In this document: positions 1 through 8,198 of the stretch, one piece after another
Layout: the number at the start of each line of letters is the position of its first letter
Numbering within the stretch: the stretch's first letter is position 1
NCBI GenBank assembly: GCA_037718865.1
Contig: JBBJMP010000011.1
Location: forward strand, 122,675-186,674
Direction of reading: 5' to 3'
DNA: 64,000 nucleotides
Origin: JADCRZ01 sp037718865
GTDB taxonomy: Bacteria; Bacteroidota; Bacteroidia; Chitinophagales; Chitinophagaceae
The notes under the pieces: model-generated
Database searches by the model: none
The model's input: the letters and a program-made list of their open reading frames with translations, nothing else
What the model was told of the DNA's origin: nothing
Made by a program: the position numbers and the translations under genes

Positions 1-810
1 CAAATTGATGCAGGTGTTCACAAACATGATAATAGTCCAGTATGGATACGGCTAGCGGATAGGCATCTTCTATCCAGTTTTTTATCCATGTTCCCCCATC
101 AGCAATAAATACCAATCGCTTCCCCAATCTGCCATACGACTCTATTAACGTATCCATATGGCTGGTAAAATCCTTATGGTTTCCCAGGTGGGCTACGTAT
201 TGTGAATGCCTTATCCAGCTTGAGTTCCCGTTAGGGTCAATGCAAGAGTCGCTCGTAAACATCCTGCCCACTTTTACTTCCTTCCAACCTTCATCCCGGG
301 TTAACAGCATAGAGCCGTCTGCTTCCACATACAACACTTCGCCTTTCTTTACCGGTTCTAACGACCGGCAAACATTTACTTCCTTTTCAGCTAACTTGCC
401 GTAGCAATCTGTTACCAGATAAACCTGGGAGGTACTCACTTGTATATCTATAAATTTTTCCAGCACCTCATTGCATCTTTGATAACAATCCATCTGGCCA
501 GCATACACCAATAGTTCCTGCAAATGAGGACTTATTTGAAAACCATTCGCACCATTACTAAAACTATGGGTTTTATTTATACTGACTTTCCCAAATTTGG
601 TGAGTGTTTTTTTTTACGCCTGTCGGCCGGTACGTCACTTATATTTGCTTCCAAGACTGACCTGCCCAGGTCCCGCCATATTTTCTCAAACTCTTTTTCG
701 TAGTCGTAAAAATTATCAATTTTATTTAAGGCTTGTAATTCTGCATACCGCTTTTGCGCTAAGGCAATGAAATTGGCTTCCGTCATGGGTTGGTAGATTT
801 GGTTTGCCAA
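1..810 (-). CDS. ISKra4-like transposase, needs -1 frameshift, C-terminus outside window
   Basis: The first frame runs from the ATG at 808-810 for 77 residues (MANQIYQPMTEANF...) and ends at a stop at 577. A run of nine A on the minus strand at 607-615 lies inside its RRKKK segment. Slipping back one base there opens a second frame that stays open to position 1. That frame reads KFGKVSINKTHSF, then VEADGSML, then FIADGGTWIKNW, then SILDYYHVCEHL, typical of transposases that recognise a DGG(T/A)W motif followed by an (I)LD(Y/F)YH motif. Some ISKra4 subgroups are known to use A-run frameshifting, so this is probably programmed rather than damage. The family assignment is inferred from motifs. 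Confidence 0.75.
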
Positions 811-849
811 ATTTAGCCATTTTTTTATGCGACAATTTTAAATGCACCC
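1..849 (-). mobile_element. ISKra4-like insertion sequence, partial (continues past left edge)
   Basis: Almost the whole stretch codes on the minus strand for a DDE-type transposase. The right end is placed near 849 because the minus strand there begins GGGTGCATTT, a plausible terminal inverted repeat, and because a plus-strand gene starts immediately after it. The other end of the element lies outside the window, so the terminal repeat cannot be confirmed. The family call rests on the transposase and its frameshift organisation. Confidence 0.6.
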
Positions 850-859
850 TTTCACAAAT

Positions 860-2077
860 ATGAGTGATATTTTCGTTAAATTTCAGTTGAGTGATTTTAT
901 TTTTAAAAAGCGAAATCAATTGGTAACCGAAATTGATAAGCTTGAGGTTTTTGATACTGTTTCTCATACACAAATACTAGAAGATTTTGTTCGCCGATAT
1001 ACATTGGAACCGTTAAAGTTAAACAAACCAGTTCCGGAGGGTGGACACAAAGAAACAAACAGACACATCAAAGACCCATCATCAGGAATAGATATAAAAC
1101 AAAAGGTATTTGAAGTCAATGTAAGATTAACTTTCGAAGGTGAAGGCCAGCTATTTTATTGTCGTCCACCTCTTTGGTATAAAACAGAACCTACTTCTTT
1201 TATATTTGATCCGTTTAACAAATATATAATCATTACCATTCAACTTGCCGATCTTTCTGAACAGATGTTTCAACATGAAGTGGATAAGGCAGTAAATGAG
1301 TGGGAGTTAAATATTCCTGGAATAAACGCAGGAGTTCGACCATGGAATTCAGAATTACGTGGGCTTATAGATGCCTTATTAATAGAGAGAAAATTATTTG
1401 TTGGCGAGAAGCACCGGTTTCTACAAAATATTGGTCTTAAAATCAATCCTGCTTCAGATCAGTTTATGATTCCACCTCCAATTGCTAAAAAATTTGTTCC
1501 TAAGCCAGTAAGTGATACATCGACGGAATATAATAAGCAGGTTACTTCCACTCTTCAGGAAGAAGTTTACAATGATATAATAGAGGTACTATATAATGTT
1601 GGAAGAGCCATCGAGCGGAAACCGTCGCTTTACAATCTTAAGTATGAAGAAGATTTACGAGATATGTTTATTTTGTTTCTAGAAACACGCTATGAATCTA
1701 CAGCCGGTGTTGGCGAGGCTTTTAATAAGAAGGGTAAAACAGACATTCTTTTGAAATATACAAAAGATGGCACAAATATCTTTGTTGCCGAATGCAAATT
1801 CTGGACTGGACCTAGGAAATATCATGAAACTATAGATCAGTTATTTGGCTACCTGACGACAAGAGATTCCAAAGCTGCAATAATGATTTTTGTTGACCAA
1901 AAGAATTTCCAGGGTGTAATCACCTCTATTAAAAAAGGAACTCCGAAACATCCTCAATATGAAGCCATTTACAAAGAAAGATATGATTCCTCCTTTGGCT
2001 ATAAATTTTCACTACCAGATGACCAGCATAAAATTATCCAAGTGGAAGTGATGCTATTCCATTTTCCCAAATTGTAA
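860..2077 (+). CDS. Orphan PD-(D/E)XK nuclease-fold protein, 405 aa
   Basis: I do not recognise a named family for the first two thirds. The C-terminal third has a restriction-endonuclease-like signature: a glutamate near GVGEAFNKKG, then GKTDILLKY supplying the aspartate, then IFVAECKFW supplying the E-x-K pair. This predicts a metal-dependent DNA nuclease. The start is set at the second ATG (860, MSDIFVKFQ) because the ATG at 842 appears to lie inside the terminal repeat of the adjacent insertion sequence. No methyltransferase or helicase sits beside it. The neighbours are an insertion sequence and IS21 debris, so it may be a leftover of a larger defence locus or a standalone effector. The nuclease fold is well supported; the biological role is inference. 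Confidence 0.65.
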   Translation: MSDIFVKFQLSDFIFKKRNQLVTEIDKLEVFDTVSHTQILEDFVRRYTLEPLKLNKPVPEGGHKETNRHIKDPSSGIDIKQKVFEVNVRLTFEGEGQLFYCRPPLWYKTEPTSFIFDPFNKYIIITIQLADLSEQMFQHEVDKAVNEWELNIPGINAGVRPWNSELRGLIDALLIERKLFVGEKHRFLQNIGLKINPASDQFMIPPPIAKKFVPKPVSDTSTEYNKQVTSTLQEEVYNDIIEVLYNVGRAIERKPSLYNLKYEEDLRDMFILFLETRYESTAGVGEAFNKKGKTDILLKYTKDGTNIFVAECKFWTGPRKYHETIDQLFGYLTTRDSKAAIMIFVDQKNFQGVITSIKKGTPKHPQYEAIYKERYDSSFGYKFSLPDDQHKIIQVEVMLFHFPKL

Positions 2078-2514
2078 ATTGCTGCTTGGAAGTACCTCAT
2101 TATTTAACATTTTGGCACGTACTTTAGCAAGGAGTTAGAGAAACTCAGAATGCTTTTACATTTACATAAAAGATGAAACACTAACTCAATACAAAAAACA
2201 ATAGATGAGCTTATATTATTCTTTATATCATTCAAACTGGTCTGGAGTATCACTTAATTCACTTTATACTGACCAGTCGCAAAATGAGAATGTTGTGCTG
2301 CGCGAGCATTCGAAACCAGCTGGCCCAAGTGCCGGCCATGATCCAGGCGCTGCAGAAACAGGCCGAGAAACTGGAAGAAACGGCCAAAAGGATAGGGGAG
2401 GTGAAAATTCCGGAAGAGGTTAGGGTCTATAATCATGTCAGGCATAGCACAGAGCCCGTGACCCTTAAATTCCGGTGGATCTTCTTTAGCGTAAGCCTTT
2501 TAAATGGCTTCAGG
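2078..2514. other. Non-coding or decayed stretch with a small coding-like remnant
   Basis: No convincing gene is present. Positions 2284-2430 are unusually GC-rich for the neighbourhood and read as an amphipathic helix (QALQKQAEKLEETAKRIGE) that then runs into unrelated sequence, so this may be the tail or inside of a lost gene. It directly precedes the IS21 terminal repeats and could be flanking DNA captured or truncated by that element. Confidence 0.35.
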
Positions 2515-2737
2515 ATCATTCCGGTGATGTTGACCACCCTGATTCAGGATGTCGTTCCGTCAATGTTGACCATTCAAAAAATGGTGTAGCTGTCATTCCG
2601 GCGATACTGACCACTTTGATTCAGGATGTCATTCTGGCAATGTTGACCACTCTGGAAAAAACAGGTTAACTGTCATTCCGTCGATCGTGACCACCTTGCA
2701 CCAATGGTCTCACTGTCATTCGGCGATCGTGACCATC
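2515..2737 (+). repeat. Six tandem IS21-type terminal repeats
   Basis: Six direct copies of a roughly 24-bp word with consensus TGTCATTCCGGCGAT-(n)-TGACCAC start at 2515, 2550, 2591, 2627, 2671 and 2714, spaced 35-44 bp apart. Multiple internally repeated transposase-binding sites at the ends are a known property of IS21-family elements, and an istA start follows at 2820. The copies diverge from each other, the first and last the most. Confidence 0.75.
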
Positions 2738-2819
2738 CCCGGGTAAGTTTTAAGTAATCGTTTTGCTTTGCAGTTTTTCATTTAAAGACTGCACTAACAT
2801 AGCTGGACAAACGATTTAC

Positions 2820-3305
2820 ATGAGTACACTAAAACAGATTATCAGGCACCGAATTAATGGTGTGGCCCTTCAAACCATTGCTAAGGCTGTAGGTATCTCC
2901 AGGAACACAGTTAAAAAGTATTTGCGCTTAATCGAGGTTAAACAACTTAATTACCATGATTTGCTTCAACTCGATGACATGGCTTTGGATGAGTTGTTAC
3001 AGGATCCTGACGCCCTGGAAGAGGCACGTTATCAATTGCTGGCTTCTTTTTTTCCTTACCTGGAAACAGAACTTAGCCGTACAGGTGTAACCCGCTGGGT
3101 ACTCTGGGGAGAATACAGGCAGCAGCATCTTGGCGGTTATAGTTACTCGCAATTTTGTGAACACTTCCGCGATTGGAAAGCCTCCAGGTCCGGTACCCTG
3201 CATTTGGAACAAGAGCCGGCTGATAAGCTCTTTATTAATTTTACAGGTAAAAAACTCTCTATCGTTGATCCGGTAACAGAAGAGGTCGCCCCAGTTGAAG
3301 TGTAG
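2820..3305 (+). pseudogene. istA: IS21-family IstA transposase, truncated N-terminal part
   Basis: The 161-residue product starts MSTLKQIIRHRINGV and has the N-terminal helix-turn-helix (ALQTIAKAVGISRNTVKKYL) and the TRWVLWGEYRQQH region of IstA. IstA proteins are normally about 500 residues with a DDE catalytic core. Here the frame stops after VTEEVAPVEV, just where family members enter the catalytic domain. No istB helper ATPase follows. The ATG at 2820 is chosen because the product from there aligns with the family start. The six terminal repeats just upstream identify the left end of the element. The rest was lost by deletion or by joining to the fragment that begins at 3305. Confidence 0.8.
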
Positions 3306-3445
3306 TCATTGGAAGGGACTTTCGATTCGGAGTAATTATAAATATTACTGCTGACTCTCCCGATTATCTACGAAATGCACTTATTGAGTTTGCGAAAGTT
3401 CCAAAGGTTACAGGTGTAATAACGTTAATGCTTCGATCTTACTAA
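3305..3445 (+). pseudogene. C-terminal fragment of an unknown protein fused to the IS21 breakpoint
   Basis: Immediately at the IstA breakpoint another frame is open for 46 codons before a TAA at 3443-3445. It reads VIGRDFRFGVIIN through to ITLMLRSY with alternating hydrophobic strands and a helix, a pattern reminiscent of the small alpha/beta ligand-binding domain of Lrp/AsnC-type proteins. No start codon belongs to it. It looks like the 3' end of a gene truncated when the IS21 element inserted or rearranged. The family is not established. Confidence 0.35.
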
Positions 3446-3703
3446 TCTTGGATATAAGTTGAAGGATTATTTCAAAACTTTGTATGGCAAGTAACAACAT
3501 GCAATTAGCTGTAGGTTTACTTAACTGGTATAAATAATGAATAGCTTCTACTTAACATAATATTAATTATAGGACAACTTGTTTTCTGCAATAAAACGAA
3601 CCAAATCATACAATTTCTCCAACGGACCGCAACATTAAAAACTCGTCAGCAATTTGCCACCCAACCTTAGGCTTTCACTTCCATATTTTGTATATTAGTT
3701 TCA

Positions 3704-4732
3704 ATGTTACCTTCTAAAATATTCCTGAGCTATTCACGTATCGACGCTGAATTTGCCTTACAACTGGTCAACGATCTAAAAACGCATGGCTTGTCTGTCT
3801 GGTTCGATCAAATGGATATACGGTCAGGAACCCATTTTGATACGGAGATTCAACATGCCATCGAGGCTGCCCATTACCTAGTAGTCATTCTTACCCCAAC
3901 ATCAGCTTCTTCAAATAACGTGTTGGATGAAGTATCTTATGCCCTTGATGAAGGCAAACCGGTAATTCCTATATTGCTGGCCGACTGCGACGTTCCCCTT
4001 CGATTGAAAAGATTACAATATGTTGACTTTACTAACGATTACACATCAGGTCTTAACCTGCTACTATACGAGTTAAAAATCAAAGCTTCTTATCCGGCAA
4101 TCACTTATTGGCAGAAACATAGAAAGTTGCTACTAACTCTATGCTTTGTGGCTGGATTGTTACTCATTACTTTAATCATTTTTTTTGGTTCAGATAAGAT
4201 GAATACTAAAAATAAATTGACACCAGCAACTTTAAAAGACAAGGCAAATCCCTATATCATCTCCAAGCCGTTAGAGGCAGATAATACGCCTCCTGAAATT
4301 ATTTCCTGGCACATTCTTGATAAGATTACTAAAAAAGAGTTCTCAGCGAAAACGAATGATACTTCCATAATCGTTGATGCAGGTGCAGAGCTGAAAATTT
4401 CCTGCACTGTGTATGATCCGGAAGGTGTCAAGTCAGTTGATTTGTATGGCAATGCTTCGTGGGACTGCAAAAGATCAAATGGTAGTTTGGCCTTCGGCAA
4501 TCATCAATACCTGGGAAAAGTTTGGGATTATACCAGAAGCGACAACCAGGTAATCACACAAGTAGTTACTGTTCTGGCATTCGACCTTAAAAAACTTTCT
4601 ATGGATTCCTGTACAGACGCTGATCCTTCTTTAAATTCAAAAACAGGGGACATCAGTATTTATTGTTATGCGCACAATTATAACGATGCTCCTAAACTGG
4701 AAAGATTTAATTTTCGATTCCTAAAAGATTAA
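3704..4732 (+). CDS. TIR-domain protein with one membrane segment and a C-terminal extracytoplasmic region
   Basis: Residues 1-130 form a TIR domain: KIFLSYSRIDAEFALQLV at the start, VWFDQMDI in the BB-loop region, and DEVSYAL, where Glu76 is at the position of the catalytic glutamate of NAD-cleaving TIR domains. A hydrophobic segment at about 142-161 (LLLTLCFVAGLLLITLIIFF) follows. The last 180 residues are probably outside the cytoplasm and contain a beta-rich part with four cysteines, starting PPEIISWHI. Bacterial TIR domains often act in antiphage NAD depletion. A TIR domain tethered to an outside domain could instead be a sensor. The next gene starts 11 bp downstream, so the two may be co-transcribed. 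The TIR call is firm; the role is inference. Confidence 0.75.
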   Translation: MLPSKIFLSYSRIDAEFALQLVNDLKTHGLSVWFDQMDIRSGTHFDTEIQHAIEAAHYLVVILTPTSASSNNVLDEVSYALDEGKPVIPILLADCDVPLRLKRLQYVDFTNDYTSGLNLLLYELKIKASYPAITYWQKHRKLLLTLCFVAGLLLITLIIFFGSDKMNTKNKLTPATLKDKANPYIISKPLEADNTPPEIISWHILDKITKKEFSAKTNDTSIIVDAGAELKISCTVYDPEGVKSVDLYGNASWDCKRSNGSLAFGNHQYLGKVWDYTRSDNQVITQVVTVLAFDLKKLSMDSCTDADPSLNSKTGDISIYCYAHNYNDAPKLERFNFRFLKD

Positions 4733-4742
4733 TCTCCATGCC

Positions 4743-5255
4743 ATGCAACTTCGCGAAGAGATCCTGAAAGAGCATTCCAAGGCCCAATGCACCAAGATCG
4801 TAGAATGGATCGGTGATTCCCAGGAACGGTTTGATCAGTTGTTTAATCTCTTTCTTACGGATGAATACCGTGTTGTTCAAAGAGCAGCGTGGCCGCTAAG
4901 TTATTGCTCAATCGCCCATTCCTCCCTTATTTACAAACATTTTGGCAAGCTGATCAGGAACCTGCATAAACCCAGCATTCATCCCGCTGTTAAAAGAAAC
5001 ACCATACGTTTAATGCAGGATCTGAAAATTCCTGAAAAATATCACGGAGAATTGATGGACATCTGCTTTACTTATATCGCTTCAACAGATGAAGCGGTTG
5101 CTGTAAAGGCATTTGCCTTGACCGTATTGCAAAATCTTGCCAAATTATATCCTGACATCTTACCTGAAATAAAACTGGTGATCGAAGATCGTTGGGATCA
5201 TGAAACGCCTGCATTTAAGAGCAGGGCAAAAAAAATTTTAAAAGGAACTGGTTAG
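4743..5255 (+). CDS. HEAT-repeat-like alpha-helical protein, 170 aa
   Basis: The product is almost entirely helical, with a repeated pattern of paired helices (EYRVVQRAAWPLSYC, DEAVAVKAFALTVLQNL, ETPAFKSRAKKIL) like HEAT or armadillo repeats. No catalytic motif and no signal peptide are seen. Such small proteins are common in Bacteroidota and of unknown function; the fold suggests protein binding. It follows the TIR gene after 11 bp on the same strand and ends in a convergent arrangement with ndh. Confidence 0.6.
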   Translation: MQLREEILKEHSKAQCTKIVEWIGDSQERFDQLFNLFLTDEYRVVQRAAWPLSYCSIAHSSLIYKHFGKLIRNLHKPSIHPAVKRNTIRLMQDLKIPEKYHGELMDICFTYIASTDEAVAVKAFALTVLQNLAKLYPDILPEIKLVIEDRWDHETPAFKSRAKKILKGTG

Positions 5256-5334
5256 CGATGGAAAAATTTCAGGAGTATGCAATATTACCGTGCGACCGTT
5301 TGAGTAACCACCCCTGTTTTTGCTTCCCAAAACC

Positions 5335-5358
5335 TTTCCCTCCTAGTCTGAGGGGAAA
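5335..5358. terminator. Hairpin between convergent genes
   Basis: TTTCCCTC and GAGGGGAAA form a stem around a 7-nt loop, flanked by A/T-rich sequence on both sides. It lies between the convergent ends of the HEAT-like gene and ndh, which suits a bidirectional terminator. Confidence 0.5.
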
Positions 5359-5363
5359 ATAAT

Positions 5364-6668
5364 TTACACCTTTGCCCGTGCAATTTCAACCGCTCTTTTC
5401 GGCCTGTTGAATTGATTAAAAATCAACCGGAGCGATTGATCGTAGGTAACATAATTAACCACCCAGTTCATGAATACAAAAAACCTGTTTTTGACTCCTA
5501 ATATAAGGATAAGGTGAAGAAACATCCAGATCAGCCAGGCAAAAAATCCACCAAAATGCAATTTTGGCTTAGGGATGTCTACCACAGCAAGGTTTCGGCC
5601 TACAGTAGCCATAGATCCTTTATCATAGTATTCGAATTCTTTGATCTGTCGTGAAGTTTTGCGTTCGATCTTTTTAAGGTTGTCCGCCAGCAATTTGGCT
5701 TGTTGCATGGCCACGGGAGCTACCTGCGGATGACTTTTGGGATACTGAGGAGTCTCCATATAAGCTACATCTCCAATAGCATAAACGTTTTTAAGTCCCA
5801 GCACCGTATTGTACCGGTCCACCCTTATCCGGTTTCCCCTGGCTATCAATTCCTCACTTATTCCCTCCGGCACATTTCCTTTAACTCCGGCTGCCCATAT
5901 TACCATAGATGAAGCAATAGTTTCGCCGTTATTCAACAGCACATTTCCCCCATCATACTCCTTAACTATAGTATTCACCAATACCGTGACGCCAAGTTGT
6001 TCCAGGTACTGCTGCGATTGCTCAGCAGACTTTTCACTCATCGCACCCAGAGTTTTCGGACCTCCTTCCAAAAGGAAGATCTTCATCTTGGAAAAGTCGA
6101 GGTCTGGATAATCCTTCGGCAACACGTACCTTTTCATTTCAGCTATGGAGCCGGCCAGTTCAACCCCGGTGGGCCCACCTCCGACAATTACAATACTTAA
6201 CAGTTTTTTCAGTTCTTTCTCATTTGTTACAATAAGCGCATCTTCAAAATTTTGTAATAACCGGTGACGGATCTGCAAAGCTTCCGTGGTAGATTTCATC
6301 GGGAATGCATTTTCGATCATTTGGGTATTGCCAAAAAAATTGGTATCGGCACCGCTGGCTATGACCAATACATCATATTCGATCTCACAAGAATCACAGG
6401 TGTCTACATACACCTTATTTTCATGTATATCTATCTGTTCTACTTTGCCAAGACGTATGCGTACATTTTTGCTGCCATGAAAGGCTTTGCGTAAAGGGAA
6501 AGATATATTACTGGCATCAAGGGCCGAAGTAGCAACCTGGTAAAACAAGGGCTGAAACTGGTGATAATTAAATTTGTCTACTAAAGTAACTTCGAAACCG
6601 GCATGATTATTCAATTTTCTCGCCAGCTGTAAGCCGGCAAAGCCTGCACCTATGATAACAACTTTCAT
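5364..6668 (-). CDS. ndh: Type II NADH dehydrogenase (NDH-2)
   Basis: This 434-residue flavoprotein has the N-terminal FAD-binding motif VVIIGAGFAGLQLARKL, the second dinucleotide-binding motif IVIVGGGPTGVELAG for NADH, and the ATG-type AIGDVA motif near residue 300. It would oxidise NADH and pass electrons to the quinone pool without pumping protons. The C-terminal region contains a hydrophobic stretch (FFAWLIWMFLHLILILGVKNR) that fits membrane association, as in bacterial NDH-2. Length and order match the family. It is transcribed alone, converging with the HEAT-like gene and lying about 147 bp downstream of serA on the same strand. Confidence 0.9.
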   Translation of the reverse strand: MKVVIIGAGFAGLQLARKLNNHAGFEVTLVDKFNYHQFQPLFYQVATSALDASNISFPLRKAFHGSKNVRIRLGKVEQIDIHENKVYVDTCDSCEIEYDVLVIASGADTNFFGNTQMIENAFPMKSTTEALQIRHRLLQNFEDALIVTNEKELKKLLSIVIVGGGPTGVELAGSIAEMKRYVLPKDYPDLDFSKMKIFLLEGGPKTLGAMSEKSAEQSQQYLEQLGVTVLVNTIVKEYDGGNVLLNNGETIASSMVIWAAGVKGNVPEGISEELIARGNRIRVDRYNTVLGLKNVYAIGDVAYMETPQYPKSHPQVAPVAMQQAKLLADNLKKIERKTSRQIKEFEYYDKGSMATVGRNLAVVDIPKPKLHFGGFFAWLIWMFLHLILILGVKNRFFVFMNWVVNYVTYDQSLRLIFNQFNRPKRAVEIARAKV

Positions 6669-6815
6669 AACATTTATTTTTAACCAATACTCTTTTCTAT
6701 AATCGGAAGGCCTAAAGCCACCCGTATCTTTCTTCGTTGAAGAGCGATCTTATAAGAAAACAAAAATGGTTAAACATTGTTGCATTGGCAGGCGTAATGC
6801 TTCAAATTAACAGAA

Positions 6816-8072
6816 TTAGTATAATAATCTCACCTTGATGGTTTCTTTCACTTCTTTCAACAACTGAAACGCATGAGATGAAAGCTTTTTGTCCACATCC
6901 AATACAACATAACCTATCTCATCATTTGTTTTTAAATATTGCGCCAGTATGTTAATATTATTTTTCGACAACTCCGTATTAATCGCAGACAAGACACCCG
7001 GTACATTATTGTGTAAGTGGAGGATCCGGTGTGTTCCTTCCTGTGGTGGAAGGCTTAAGTGTGGTACCGTATGAGAACCAATGGTTATTCCCATTTCCAG
7101 AAATTGAAAGAGTTTATTACTCACATCTTCTCCGATATTTTCCTGTGCTTCTTCAGTTGATCCGCCAATATGAGGCGTCAATATAACATTGGGCAGGTTT
7201 TGCAATGGTGTCTGAAACGGATCACCATTTTTCTCAGGTTCAAGTGGATAGACGTCTACAGCAGCCCCGGAGATCTTTCCTTCCTCAATGACCATACGCA
7301 GTGCATCGAGGTCTACTACTTCGCCCCTGGCATAATTAATTAGTATACCTCCTTTTTTGAATGATTCCAGCGTTGTTTTATTGATGAGATTTTTCGTCCT
7401 GACGGTATCCGGAACATGGAGGGTAACAATGTCTGCCTCGCTTACTACTTCTTCCAGAGATTTCTTGGCCACCGCATTACCCAATGGAAGTTTGGTTACC
7501 ACATCATAAAAAATGATTTTCATACCAAGACCTTCTGCTAGTATACTCACCTGGGAACCTATATTACCGTATCCGATGATACCCAGGGTTTTACCACGAA
7601 GCTCATAACTGCCTTTCGCTTCTTTCAACCAAATCCCTTCATGAGCAGCCTTATTTTTGTCAGGGATCCGGCGTATAAGCATGATTGATAATCCGATGAC
7701 CAGTTCTGCAACAGAACGGGTATTGGAATAAGGAGCATTAAATACTACAACCCCATGTTGCCTGGCGCTTTTAAGGTCAACCTGGTTCACCCCGATACAA
7801 AAACATCCGATGGCCTGTAATTTCTTGGCCGCTTCGAGCACTTTACGGGTTATTTGCGTTTTCGAACGGATTCCGAGCAGATGCACGTCTTGAATTTCTT
7901 TAATAAGGGCCTCTTCCGTAAGAGCCTTGCTCAACCTTTTTACCGAGTTGTAACCAGCTTCTCTGAACAGGTTGGCGGCCGCTTCGCTAATATTTTCAAG
8001 AAACAGAATATTAACTTTCTCTTTAGGATAACTGGTTGGCTTATTTTGCATTTTTACTAAGGTCTTGTCCAT
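6816..8072 (-). CDS. serA: D-3-phosphoglycerate dehydrogenase
   Basis: The enzyme oxidises 3-phosphoglycerate to phosphohydroxypyruvate, the first step of serine synthesis. It shows a Rossmann motif (LGIIGYGNIGSQV), the substrate region NYARGEVVDLDAL, the catalytic histidine in LTPHIGGSTEEAQ, and a C-terminal ACT domain (from about VPGVLSAINTELSKNNI) that usually binds serine for feedback control. The frame is open further upstream, but that extension (MYLTYVFFCFLLF) is unlike the family. I chose the ATG at 8070-8072 (MDKTLVKMQNK, 418 aa); the ATG at 8051 is also possible. It is divergent from the serine hydrolase at 8199. Confidence 0.9.
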   Translation of the reverse strand: MDKTLVKMQNKPTSYPKEKVNILFLENISEAAANLFREAGYNSVKRLSKALTEEALIKEIQDVHLLGIRSKTQITRKVLEAAKKLQAIGCFCIGVNQVDLKSARQHGVVVFNAPYSNTRSVAELVIGLSIMLIRRIPDKNKAAHEGIWLKEAKGSYELRGKTLGIIGYGNIGSQVSILAEGLGMKIIFYDVVTKLPLGNAVAKKSLEEVVSEADIVTLHVPDTVRTKNLINKTTLESFKKGGILINYARGEVVDLDALRMVIEEGKISGAAVDVYPLEPEKNGDPFQTPLQNLPNVILTPHIGGSTEEAQENIGEDVSNKLFQFLEMGITIGSHTVPHLSLPPQEGTHRILHLHNNVPGVLSAINTELSKNNINILAQYLKTNDEIGYVVLDVDKKLSSHAFQLLKEVKETIKVRLLY

Positions 8073-8163
8073 AAACAGTAGACATATGTGCAAATATGTA
8101 TCATTAAACCGGAACAATAAAAAACAAAAGAATACGTAAGTCAAATACATCCCGGGCCTGTGT

Positions 8164-8171
8164 TATTTTTG
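8164..8171 (+). promoter_or_regulatory. Possible Bacteroidota -7 element
   Basis: TATTTTTG matches the TAnnTTTG -7 consensus of Bacteroidota primary-sigma promoters and lies 27 bp before the chosen start of the serine hydrolase. No clear TTTG -33 element is seen at the usual distance, so support is weak. Confidence 0.3.
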
Positions 8172-8198
8172 CACATCACTTAGCTAAAATTGCTTATT

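Noticed and set aside
2205..2589. Two overlapping short frames upstream of the IS21 repeats as genes
   Set aside because: They overlap each other in different frames, one runs into the IS21 repeats, and neither has a credible start or family.
2515..2737. Six regularly spaced repeats that could look like a CRISPR array
   Set aside because: The repeats diverge, spacing is only 35-44 bp so the spacers are 11-20 bp, and they sit at the end of an IS21 element where such repeats are expected.
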